Below, in pieces: positions 45,431 to 56,754 of a DNA stretch of 64,000 nucleotides (positions are counted from its first letter, which is position 1; each line of letters starts with the position of its first letter). Source of the stretch: Ananas comosus (lineage: Eukaryota > Streptophyta > Magnoliopsida > Poales > Bromeliaceae); contig NC_033622.1 in assembly GCF_001540865.1 (NCBI RefSeq), positions 11,032,996 to 11,096,995 on the forward strand. The letters are read 5' to 3'. Made by a program: the position numbers and the translations under genes. The notes under the pieces were generated by a model, which saw only the letters and a list, made by a program, of their open reading frames with translations, made no database searches and was not told the DNA's origin.

Positions 45431-46536
45431 ATTTTAAATTATAAAATAAATATTTATATATTATTAAATAAAACTCTTAGGTCTATGATAAAAATGAAAT
45501 TAATTAAAAAAAATAAAAAAATAAACATTCAAGATGTGTCTATTATTATTTTTTTTAATGCATAAAGAAATTATAATGTTACTCGAAAAGTAAATAAAAT
45601 TTGACCAAATAAATAAAATCTGGGTGAGGTTAGAGAAAGAGAAAAAACTAAAAAAAAAAGGGAAAGATTGGGAAAAATAAAATCTCACAATAACCGGTGT
45701 ATGTTTTTTATTTTAAATTAAATTTAAATTTAAATTTAAACTTAAATAATAATTACTAAAAACTTACACAACGAATCGAAATATATAAATCAATCATATA
45801 AAATACATTAATAACATTAATTTATATAAAATTTTTTTTGAATTAACATCACAAAAAAATATTTTTACCTAATAAATATAGATTTATTAATATTTTATTT
45901 TTAATTATAAATTATGTATGTTAGATTTTATAAATTTTTAATCCGTATTTATTAATATATAAAATTTCAAAATAATATTAATTTTGTGTTTGAATATTTA
46001 AATGTTAGACTGGGCTTGCCCACAATTCTAGTCGTAATAACAAATATTAGTTTTGAACGTATAAACTATGTTAACTAGCGTATACTTTTACAGAGATTTT
46101 AAAAAAATAAATTAATTGATTTTATATAATAATAAATGAATATTTTTTATATAAATTAATAAATAATTAATAAATATTTCTTCTATTTACTTAGGCAACG
46201 CTTCGTGACCATGGAATTGATCATAATATAATTTAGATTTAAAAATTTCATGTTTAAGTTTATATTGTAATTTAAATAAATATATATATATCTTAATCCG
46301 ACCTTATGATAATTATCATTTTGCGAGAAAAACGATAGTTCAAAAATTGGGAACCTACTTTTTAACATCCCAGTACTACTATAATCAGCCAATCTCAACT
46401 CACCAGAGGGATCCCAACTCACCAGGGGTGGACCAATATCATAAATTAGGTTACCAATCTTTATTACTTTTCTCAACTAGGTTTCCGATTTTTTGACCAT
46501 CGTTGTTACTCTAAAACGATGATTATCATCGGGTCA

Positions 46537-46582
<46 letters not shown>

Positions 46583-46641
46583 TATATATATATATATATC
46601 ACACTCCGACGATATNNNNNNNNNNNNNNNNNNNATGCATG

Positions 46642-46678
<37 letters not shown>

Positions 46679-47328
46679 CAAAGAACCGTTGGTAAGAAAT
46701 TTTTTTTTTTTTCTTTACAGCTTAATGTTCACTCTTTTTTTCAATAGTCTTACCCTCGTTGATTTTTTCCAATGGACAATTTATTTTGTCATGATTTGAT
46801 TATGTAATACCTAAATTTATAACCAATGGGTTAATGTTTAAAATTGGTATTCTAAACAAACTAAATACATATACAAATTTTTTTTGCAAAACAATCATAT
46901 ATAAAAGCATTATGATTAGCAAAAAAAAAATTAAATAATTATTGTAAAAATATTTATAAATTGACAACCAAATTAGATTATATCATATATAATAGCATTA
47001 CGATCAGGATTGGGGAAAAAGTAAAATTTTAAATTATTCACAGCAACAAATTGGTAGGCAAAAAAAAAAGCATATACATAAAAATTAAATCAGAGAACTT
47101 ACAAATTTTGAGACAATTAATCACGGATCAACTGTACACAGATAGTCAATTTTCTGAGACAAAATAAAATTATTCAGTTTTTTTTTTTTAAAAATAAGTA
47201 GCCAAATTAAAATTCAAATTGAAACAAAATGAAAGGTGAAAACCAAATCGGAGAAGAAAATAGCACCAGTAGAGAAATAGAGATTTTTTACCGTAAATAA
47301 AAATTTTATAGAGACATATTATATAGGC
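45431..47328. other. AT-rich spacer with microsatellites and a small gap
   Basis: Extremely AT-rich. An (AG)n run at about 46540-46580 passes into (TA)n and a 19-N gap at 46616-46634, followed by another (TA)n run. No gene recognised. The short minus-strand open frame near 46183-46476 has no family features. Confidence 0.4.
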
Positions 47329-47960
47329 AAAAAAAAAATCGCATTCTACATAAAATAACCCTTCGGATTCAACAAATACAAATATTCGATGAGTCGAAGG
47401 GAGCTTAGAGAATGAATCCGAACTATTTTTGCAACCGAATGGGGATTAATCGGTAGGAACTAAGCGTTGCTAATAAAAAAGGTGCGACGGGAAAAAGGAT
47501 AGACAATGAACTTGGCCCAATTTTTTATCTAGGAAGGACGCATCAGGAGTCGGAGAAGCATCTAGGGGGGCGAGCGGTATCTAGGGAGGGCAAAAAAAAA
47601 TTGCATTCAACATAAAATGACCCTTCGGTTTCAACAAATAAAAATATCTGAAGAGTCAAAGAGAGCGTAGAGAATGAATCCGAACTAGTTTTGCAACCGA
47701 GGGGGATTAATCGGCAGGAACGAAGCGTTGCTAATAAAAAAAGGCGCGACGGAAAAAAGGACCGACAATGAACTTGGTCCAACTTTCAGTCTAGGGAGGA
47801 CGCATAAGAAATTGGAGAGGCATTTAGGGAGGCGAGCGGCATTTAGTGAGGTAATTTAGTATAATGAACTTAGTCCAATTTTCTATCTAGAGAGGACGCT
47901 TCAGAAGTTGGAGAGGCATCTAGGGAGGCAAGCGGTATCTAGGGAGGTAATTTAGAATGA
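47329..47960. repeat. Direct tandem duplication of about 260 bp, with a partial third unit
   Basis: Unit 1 (about 47329-47586) and unit 2 (about 47587-47850) share long phrases such as GAGAATGAATCCGAACTA, GCGTTGCTAATAAAAAA and GACAATGAACTTGG. A shorter third piece (47863-47960) repeats AATGAACTTAGTCCAATTTT and CATCTAGGGAGGC. Copies differ by scattered changes. Several phrases GAGCGGTATCTAGGGAGG recur. Function unknown; probably part of a transposon. Confidence 0.75.
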
Positions 47961-48488
47961 CAGGTAGGTCCCACAAAAGTCTAAAATTAAGCTAATATCG
48001 TCACGTGGACAAAAAGGCATGGAAATTCATAGGAGTTTATAGATGGCATACATAAATGGCATACATAAATGCCAATTTTTTCGAAAGTTTGTATGCATTT
48101 AATAATCTATATGGCATACATAAATGCATAAATTGTACACACATGAATCATGCGTGTCACTGCTTTCTAAAAAAGAACAATCCAATTTATAAATCTATAT
48201 GGCATAGGGTTGGAAAAATATGCATACGTAAATACATAAATCGTACATACATGAATGAGGCATGCCATCTCTATCCGAAGAAGATCAAATTATTTACACT
48301 TAAAAATTTAACAGTCATGCTTTTGGTGTTCATGTAGCACATCTAGAATCATAAATGATGCTTCGATGTATTGTCGCAGAAAGAATCTAATAATAAACTC
48401 AAATTAAATCAAAAATTTTGAAGTACCGGTACTAGTTTGCCATAGTATTGTTCATGTAATTGCTATGTTCGCTGGTATAAGATGAAAA

Positions 48489-49050
48489 TTTTATTGTTCA
48501 TGCATATGGTTCAAAACATGTTATATACATGAAACTTTTAACAGTACATCAATGCCCTATAAAAAAACCTTAATTGCCGTAAACTATTCACCGCTTCTTA
48601 AAACTAACAAATCATTCATCGCTTTTTCATAACTCATAAGTTTATCACATTCGAATTCCAAAAAATTTATATTATTAAACTCTAAAAATAATTTTAATAT
48701 TTTAAAAAATGTAGTAAATGATTTATTATATTTAAAAAGTAGTAATTTATTTACCACAATATAGATAAATATTTTACTAAATTATTTTATTGTTCATGCA
48801 TGTGGTTCAAAACATGTTATATACATGAAACTTTTAACAGTACATCAACTCCCTATAAAAAAGGTTAATTGCCGTAAACTATTCATTACTTCTTAAAAGT
48901 AAGAAATCATTCACCGCTTTTACGTAATTTATAAGTTTATCACATCCGAATTCCAAAAAATTGTATATTATTAAACTCTAAAAATAATTTTAATATTTTA
49001 AAAAATATGGTAAATAATTTATCAAATTTAAAAAGCAGTAATTCATAAAC
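48489..49050. repeat. Direct duplication, period about 297 bp
   Basis: 48489-48740 and 48786-49050 share nearly the same order of phrases: ATTGTTCATGCATxTGGTTC, ACATGTTATATACATGAAAC, ACAGTACATCAA, AATTGCCGTAAACTATTCA, TTTATCACATxCGAATTCC. There are small substitutions and one block of extra bases in the first copy. Non-coding. Confidence 0.8.
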
Positions 49051-49059
49051 TATTTTTAT

Positions 49060-49881
49060 AATAATTATAATATATTTTACGTCTATTAATAAAAGAAATT
49101 TTTTTTGCTAGAGTAATATAACGATAAAATAATAGAATAGTAAAATATTAGAATATTAAGTAACATTGTTTTTATCTAAATAATTTTTATTATATGTTTT
49201 ATGTAAATATTTGTGGAAACATGCAATTTGGGACGACTTACAAGTGCTCGTACTGTCAAAGAGACGAATTCAATAGTCTCTCTTCTTTAACCTTGCATGT
49301 GAACAATTGTGCATTGAGGCCCGGCGCCGGAGGAGTGCAGAAGCCAGAAAACGAGGGGAATTGAGGGCGAAATGACCGGGATCAAGGGGCGCAGGAGCAA
49401 TAGAGCCACCCGGGCGTAGGGGTGGAAACGAGCCGAGCTTATTTCAGCTCAAGCTTGGCTTGAAATTAATTTCAATCCTAAATTTAGGCTCAAGCTCGGC
49501 TTGAAATTAATTCGAGTCGAGCTCGAGCGAGCATAACTTCGAGTCGAGCGAACTCGAGCCCTAAACGAGCCGCTTGAAATTCTTAACATCGTGCAATCTA
49601 TAGTTTAATTTTTATAAAACAATATCTAAAATTTGATACAAAAATATCTAATAGTTCAACATACAAAATAAATGCATGAAATACGATATTATAATATTAA
49701 AAAAGTAGGAAAAGTGACTCTGCGAGCAAGTGAAAAAAAGAAAGAGAGTAATTAGAGTAGGATTTTACTGGTTTGGTTTTGTTGGCCCAATAATTTAAAT
49801 TCTATATACATATAATTAAAATACATAATATATATTATTTTATATAATTAAAATATATATTATATATAATTATATATATAT
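49060..49881. other. Spacer with the left end of a hAT-type MITE
   Basis: A GC-richer patch at 49310-49420 precedes TAGGGGTGGAAACGAGCCGA (49418 onward) and a series of CTCGAGC/GAGCTCG phrases to about 49580, as in common plant hAT-type MITEs. The opposite end was not found, so the element is probably truncated. Confidence 0.45.
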
Positions 49882-49971
49882 AGAGTCCGGCTACTATATT
49901 TTTATAAGTATAGACCCTTTATACTCATAAATTTTCAACCGTTAGATCTATTCTTTTGACCATTTCCATCC
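49882..49971. mobile_element. TA-nested MITE, left half (split by an LTR)
   Basis: Begins GAGTCCGGCTACTATATTTT after a (TA)n run and runs into the family phrase GACCATTTCCATCC. It stops at the LTR insertion. The right half resumes at 54580. Confidence 0.85.
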
Positions 49972-50872
49972 TGTAACATACCAGATTTTGGTATAAAAAT
50001 AAAAATAAATAAAAATAGTGTTAGAAACTATTTTTATTGGATTTGTAGGAGTAAAACATAAGTCAGAAGTGACTTGTACTGAAATCGGATTGAAAACAGA
50101 AAATCTAAAATTTTCTGTTGGAAACGGGACAGATAAATTAGCAGAAAATGCACAGTCTCAGAAAATTATGAAAATTGGAGGATAAGTCAGAAATATTTTT
50201 ATTAGGCTAGATTCAAAGTTTCATATTTTTCTGACACCCGTAGAGTGAGAAATAAAATCCGACAGCTATCTGATAAAGATTACAGTTCGGCACAATTTTC
50301 GGTGACCAAATGGGGTCGAAACTGAAAACTTAAGATATATTCTTACTCAGTACATTAAACTGAGCTTTCTTGTCAAATTTGAGCTCAAATGGACATTCAG
50401 AAGGGCTCCAACTGTTCCGAACTGCTAAACAGCTGCCCGGAAGTGAATAGTGTAAAAGTTGAGGGGCTGATTTGTAAAAAGGGATTTAATCCCTTTTCTT
50501 CTTCTTCTCCTCAGCCGAATGCGCACACACACACACGCCACACACACGCAAGGAGAGGGAGGAAGAGAGCTCTCCTTTCTCTCTCTAAATCTCTCCCAAA
50601 ATTGATGAAATTGGAGGAGAAGCAAGCTTGGAGGTTGATCTTCATCTCTTTTATCTTCTTCCTCTCCATTGGAGCTTGCTTGCAAGGTAAGTTTTGATGC
50701 CCTTTAATGGTATCTCTTTGTAGTTTGGGTTTTAAGCTTCAAGAATGGATTTAGAGCTATTCTAGCATGCTAAAGAGATGATTGTTGCTTAAATCATGGA
50801 TCAATTTGATGATTTCTTGCCTAGTTGTAAACCTAGGGCTTGAACTGAGCTTTTTGAACCCTCTCATGGTAG

Positions 50873-52293
50873 TGTTGGCCTAGTGGCCCTAATCGTCTAT
50901 TAGATTTTGATGATAACAAATAATCACGATTATTGGACTAATCTTTTTATCTTGAGTCTTGTGTTTTAGATCTCTCTATCTTCAAAAANGCTGTTGGCCT
51001 AGTGGCCCTAATCTTTCATTAGATTTTGATGATAACAAATAATTACGATTATTGGACTAATCTTTTATCTTGAGTTTTGTGTTTTTGATCTCTCTATCTT
51101 CAAAAAGAATTCAAGATGGGCAATATTCTAGCACCTAGCTTCACCATTTGAAGCTGTGTTTGCTTCTTTTATCAAATAAACAAACTCACTCTCTCTATTC
51201 TTAATTTGATTAATATTATGCTTTGAGTTAAGTTTAAACTATTCATCTTATCACCTTATAGATCCCTTAAACAAAATTCTAAATTTATGATTAGGTGAAA
51301 ATGACTTTTAAATATTCAAAAATTGCTCAAATTCTGTGTTCTGTAAAATTGCAATTTCTGGACCCTGTTCTGGGCGCCCGAAAGTGGATCCGAATCTTTT
51401 GAGACCTTTTGGATCCTGCCTGTTTGCTGTTCGGGTGATTCAGAAACACAAAGACTGTTTGACTTGACAGGTTGCGACAACAGGCGGCGCAAAATCTGGG
51501 CGCCCAGATTTTACGGAAGCAGCGGCGCACGCAATCTGGGCTGTTTGGCAAGAAAGTCAGCACGAGATCTGGGCGCCCACAACTTTTGATGGCTCGAATC
51601 CAGAAAAACGGCGCATGTCAGAAAAGTTGTCCCTCGAGATCTGGGCGCCCACATTTTCTGATGGCCCAAATCTAGAGGAAGCGGCGCGTGTCAGAAAAGC
51701 TGTTCCTCGAGATCTGGGCGCCCACAAATTTTTGACGGCCCAAACATACAAAGTCAAGAAAAGCGGCGCACGTGGTCCGACAAGCAGCTGGCGTGCACAA
51801 ACTTCTGGGCGCCCGGAAACAGTTTGTGGGCGCCCGAAAGTACAACTGCAGATCTGTCCGAGGCTATAAATAGATGGTATTGAGGCCTCACTCTGCAGCA
51901 ACTTGATAACTCATTTTTGAGCATAAAAACTTCAGTGATCTTAATACTCTTAGCTATCAATTCTCTCTCTAAACTTGAGTGAAACTTGTAGTGAGATTTA
52001 ATCTTGTAAAAAGAGAGAAAAGCAAAATCTTGAAGCTTGAAAGAAGGAGTTGATGTGAAGGCTTGGTGCTTGCCCGCAAAAGCATCATCTAGTGGAGATC
52101 CAACATTCTCGAGTGTTGAGAAGTTGGCGGGGACGTAGGCAAAGTGCCGAACCTCGAAACAAATTGATTGTGTGCTTTTCGAGTTTGCATTTCTTTTATT
52201 TGCATCGTTTTTTTAATTTGCTTGATTATTTGGTTTTTTTTTATTTTAGAAACCTAATTCACCCCCCCTCTTAGGTTGCCATTTTGATCCTCA
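50873..52293 (+). mobile_element. Sirevirus-like (Copia) LTR with GGTAG target duplication
   Basis: Starts TGTTGGCCTAGTGGCC and ends TTTTGATCCTCA; exact GGTAG flanks at 50868-50872 and 52294-52298. It carries the GGACGTAGGCAAAGTGCCGA phrase and, near the end, CACCCCCCCTCTTAGGTTG, which I associate with plant Sirevirus LTRs. The first 115 bases are present twice (50873-50988 and 50992-51107), divided by a single N. The two copies differ at several positions, so they may be the starts of two different LTRs. Confidence 0.75.
51560..51780. repeat. 72-bp tandem repeat with GGGCGCCC core
   Basis: GAGATCTGGGCGCCCAC recurs at about 51564, 51636 and 51709, with intervening phrases GGCGC(A/G)(C/T)GTCAGAAAAG. 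More isolated GGGCGCCC cores lie on both sides (51370-51830). All are within the Sirevirus-like LTR, upstream of the TATA-like CTATAAATAGATGG at about 51864. Confidence 0.85.
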
Positions 52294-54579
52294 GGTAGAT
52301 CTTTAAAGCTTCATTATAATCCATAGAAATGGTTTATTTGGAATCCTAGCATGCTAAATAAAGGATAAATGCTACAATCTAGGATCAATTTAATTAATTC
52401 TTGCAATAGATGAAGCCTAGGGTTCAAAATGCAAGTTTTGTAAATATGAGGGTTTGATCTCATTTGACCCTCTGTAAACCTAATTGCCAGGTAAACGAAT
52501 GCGTTGGCGAAGTCGGTTCGGCGATTCGTTGAGCCGTTGCGAAGTTATTAAAGAAACAGACGTTTAGGCTTCGTTTCCGCCTGGAGGGCCGAGGCGACAT
52601 CGTATATTCATGAAAACGGATTTGAAGCATCGTGGCACATAACCGAAGACCTTAATTTTCGGATCATGAATTGAAGGCCGTTCGGGTGGTCGCGCAAGAG
52701 ATCGGGCCAAACCGGGTGCCGGGTGCCGCTGGAGGCCGATTGCAAGTGACTACAAGCAATCGGAATGCGTAATGAGGTGGGTTGTGCTCACCGAAGCGAC
52801 TATGTAGCCTATATGTCTTAGAGTAATGGTTTTCTAATTGATGCATATGGTTGATGTTACTTACTGTTGAGATAAAATGCATAATGACATATAATGTGTT
52901 AAATGCTAGATGAATACATGAGTTAATTGTCACCTGAATGCATGAAAATAATGTTATAGTAATATGTTAGAGGTAATATGCATGTTGATAAATTATGGAA
53001 CATGTTGGATGGCAAATGAATGGTTGGTATATATATATAGACATATTGTGGAATATGAGGAATGAGTGCATGTTGATTTATTATAGAATATACTAGATGA
53101 ATGTATATTGACATATTGTGGATTATGTTAAATGACACATGCATATTGAACTTGGGTCGATAAACTCTAGGTGAATTAGAGAACTCGACATTGGAAAACA
53201 ATGACATATGAACTATGATATGTGACGTAGACAATCTATATATATTAGATCGAGTGGCATATGATTAATATAGTGGAAACACTTATGGCATGTTGAACAT
53301 TTAGAAAACAAGTATGGCATGAGTCCAAGAATATAGTAGTGTATATGACATAAGTGATAGTAAAGAATGCAAAGAAAAGAATGATGAAAATATTATGACA
53401 TTTCAATCCTAGAGTTAGGGTCATTTGAGCATAGTCTTCCTAAAGTTAAGGAATGGATTGAACTTGACATCCTCAAGATTTTGGATTTGATCATTGATCA
53501 TACTCACCTTTAGTCCTTGCTCGAGGTTGTGGTAGCTCCCCCTCGGGCGATGTGCTCCGGAGTCGACATCACTGGGTTGTAGAGAGTATCTCCCCAGAGG
53601 ACGGTCCCATCGGGTGTAGCGAGTATCTCCCTGATTATTGGGATTTTGAGTTGGTGAGTTTGTTGAGGGCGAAACCTTCGGGTTAGCCAAGAGATTGGGT
53701 AACAAGCACATGAGTTGTAATAATATCCTAGTTGAGTAGACTTAAGGCTGAGGTGCAAGTGAGACGTCCTTCGCCTCGAGCCTGCCTTTGCGCGGTACTC
53801 CGCGAATGATTGACTCGAGACCGAGTCGGGTGGGTAGTTGATAAAGGTAAATGAGACCTTATGATTAAAATGGTAAATGACAGAAAACCTTAAATGTCAA
53901 TTGGATGAAAGTAGTAATCGATTGAATTACTAATTGATTGTATAGTCGCATCATTGTATGATCTTCATATTGTATTCGTGAGGCAATGCATGGTTTCATT
54001 TGTTGCATAATCAAGATATATATCTATCTGTTTATTGAACTAACTTGCAGTTGCCTCCCTTGGACCTATTGGTCGAGCTTTTCCCTTGGGTGGCCGTACC
54101 TACTGGAAACCATGGAGTTGGTTCTCACCCCACGTGGTTTTGGAGTGTTACAGGTTCACACGTGAGCGGCGCGGCGGCGCGAGGCGAGGGCGTAGCATCA
54201 TAGTTAGCGCCCTACCACCGAGACCAGAGATAGCGGTACCCTGAGTCGGCTTGTTTAGGATCGTAGAAAATGAAAAGAATCAAGTTGTAATAATCATGTT
54301 AAATCGGATTGTATTTGGAAGTTGAATGTAATAAGTATTTGGGATGTAAAATGTATGAATGTGAATGCTTGTAATAACAAGATTATGTTTTTGATACTTC
54401 CTTATGCAATCTTTGATTGAAATGTGTTCCTGGTTGAAACTTTGTACATTGTATTGATTGCGACGCCTTGAATGTATAGGGGAGACTCTGTCCGCGGTAC
54501 CGGAAAAACCCTATTCGTTTGGCGGTCTGTTACGGCGCCGCGACCCGGCCAAATAGGCGGGCGGTCGTGGGGCGTGACA

Positions 54580-54735
54580 CATCCCTTAAATCATACTATT
54601 CAACCAACCACCCACTCAATCCTAGGGGACCACTATCATCCTAATCGCACATCTAATGCCCGAAAATTTATAAGTATAAAAGGGTCTATACTCATAAGAG
54701 TATAGTAACCCTAACATATATATATATATATATAT
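54580..54735. mobile_element. TA-nested MITE, right half
   Basis: Resumes after the LTR with CATCCCTTAAATCATACTAT and TCAACC, followed by GGGGACCACTATCATCC and the terminal inverse ACTCATAAGAGTATAGTAAC, then (TA)n to the gap. Joined to 49882-49966 it aligns along its length with the intact copy at 28832-29077. Confidence 0.85.
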
Positions 54736-54835
54736 NNNNNNNNNNNNNNNNNNNNNNNNNNNNNNNNNNNNNNNNNNNNNNNNNNNNNNNNNNNNNNNNN
54801 NNNNNNNNNNNNNNNNNNNNNNNNNNNNNNNNNNN
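54736..54835. other. Assembly gap (100 N)
   Basis: A gap of exactly 100 N, probably a placeholder of unknown true size, entered through a (TA)n run. Confidence 0.95.
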
Positions 54836-55279
54836 AAGAGAGAGATCGGCGTTGAGTGTTAGTTTAGCGACTTTTTCGGTCATATTAGAATTTATTAGAG
54901 CTGTTGATTTTGAGGTTTTATTTGTGGAACTTGGGTTGGATTTATTTGTGAATGTTGGGTTTTGGGATTTACTCTTGTGGTTTGGATTTTGAATTTATTT
55001 GTGACTTATGTGTTTGAAATTGTATTGCTGGATACTTTTGGGTTTGAAATTTATTTGTTAACTTGGGTTTGGGGGTTGGATTAACTCCTCTGCTATTTGA
55101 TTTGGGATAACCATTAAGGATCTCATATTGTTTAATACTTCTCGAGGTTGGTTTGGGCTGAAATCCGTTAGACTTTGGTTCTGAACCCACAGACTTGTTT
55201 GGTTGAACACGTTATGCTTAGGTTGGGAATCATCAATGCTTTTTGAGTTTGAACCGACTTATGACTTTAGCTTCGGTTC

Positions 55280-56700
55280 ATCAGATTCTTCATGGTTGGA
55301 TTTGCTGAGTCGGGTCCCTTCATGGTTTTGTTCGAATCGGATCTCATATTCGATTCGGGTGCGGACATCCACCTTTGGTTCGAGCTCGCCATCGCATTGA
55401 ACTCGAATCAACTCATAGTCGGTTCAAATGTCGGATCTTTGGTTCTGTTCGATCGTGGACCTCTTCATTTCGATCGATCCTAATCGGGTGAACCGAATCT
55501 CACGACTCGAGTCCTTTCAAGTTGATCTTTTCGTTCACAGATTGACGCTACTTCATTCGAGTTGATCTGTCATGTTTGGATTAAGCCACATATCGTTTCG
55601 AGTCGATCCATTAATGGTCTTGTACTTGGATTGATTTACTTTGTTTGTGTTCTGACCGGTGTCGTCAGTTCGGATTCACTTTAGGTTCAAGTTTGACTGT
55701 TCGGTCGTATGACAGGGATCTGGTTCGATTCGGAGTCCGGTTCGGTTCAACTCGCATCCTTTTCTCGGCTGTTGGATGCGATCCACTTGGTCGATCGGAA
55801 TCGATATTCGCCTTCGGTATCGAGTTTCAAGTCAAATCTATGATTATGGTTCAAGAAACGAACGTTCGGATTCAACCGACAGATCCTCTTGGTTAATCGA
55901 ATTCCATTATGATTTTGTCAGAACGGGATCGGTTTCGTTTCAGCTTCGCGGTGACAGGTAATCGTCTAAGTCGAATCCTTTATGATCCGTTCAGTTCGAT
56001 CCGTTTCGTTCAGATTCAATCGGATTCACCGCTTGGTTCAGAGTCGATCTTTAATGGTTTTCGGTTCGTTAGATCCGTTCAGTTCGACAGATCTCCGTTC
56101 ACTTTAGTTTCATTAATCCTTTATGGTTCTGTCCGGATCGGATCCGATTCGGTTCGGATCAGATCGGATTCACTTTAGTTCAAGTTGAATCCTTTATGGT
56201 TCTGTCCGGATCAGATCCACTTCGGATCAAGTTGGATCCATTATGATTTGGTTCAGACGGGATCCGGTTCGGTTCAGCTTGGATCGGATCCGCTTCGGTT
56301 CGAGTCGAATCCTTTATGATTCTGTTCAGTTCGGATCCGGTTCGGTTCAGTTCAGATCGGATTCACCTTGGTTCAAGTCGAATCCTTTATAGTTCGGTTC
56401 GGTTCGGATTCGGTTCGGTTCGGATCAGATCGGATTCACTTTAGTTCAAGTTGAATCCTTTATGGTTTTGTCCGGATCAGATCCACTTCGGATCAAGTTG
56501 AATCCATTATGATTTGGTTCAGACGGGATCCGGTTCGGTTCAGCTTGGATCGGATCCGCTTCGGTTTAAGTCAAATCCCTTGTGGTTTGATTCGGATCGG
56601 ACCCATTTTAGTTCAGGTTGGATCCTTCATGGTTTGGTTCAAGTCAAACTAGCTTGTAGTTTGATTTGGTTCGGTTAATGTCTTTAATGGTTCAATTAGA
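55280..56700. repeat. Degenerate TTCGGTTC / GATCGGATTC repeat block
   Basis: A long stretch made of variants of TCGGATCxGGTTCGGTTCAG and AATCCTTTATGGTT. A larger unit is also visible: 56150-56300 and 56418-56575 are near copies (period about 268 bp). The sequence stays free of stops for tens of codons by composition alone; no protein family is seen. Confidence 0.75.
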
Positions 56701-56754
56701 CTTATTGATTAGACTTGATCGGCTTATAATCCGATTTGATTTATCATTATGGTT

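Larger units (their letters stand above)
49972..54579 (+). mobile_element. Large solo LTR (Ty3-like) with CATCC target duplication
   Basis: Starts TGTAACATACCAG and ends GGGGCGTGACA. It is flanked by exact CATCC at 49967-49971 and 54580-54584. Subtracting the nested Sirevirus-like LTR and its duplication leaves about 3.2 kb. No gag-pol coding is seen, so a solo LTR is the simplest reading. The same family starts again at 63851. The 3' part contains GGAGTTGGTTCTCACCCCAC, also found in degenerate form at 4744-5361. Two segments inside (about 50715-50865 and 52300-52450) are imperfect direct copies of each other. Lineage within Ty3 is not assigned. Confidence 0.78.

Noticed and set aside
51327..51960. 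Overlapping open frames of 67-114 aa on both strands
   Set aside because: They arise from the GC-rich 72-bp repeats of the Sirevirus-like LTR; symmetrical openness on both strands argues against coding.
53421..53758. Minus-strand open frames of 82-96 aa
   Set aside because: They lie within the large LTR, overlap in different frames and match no family.
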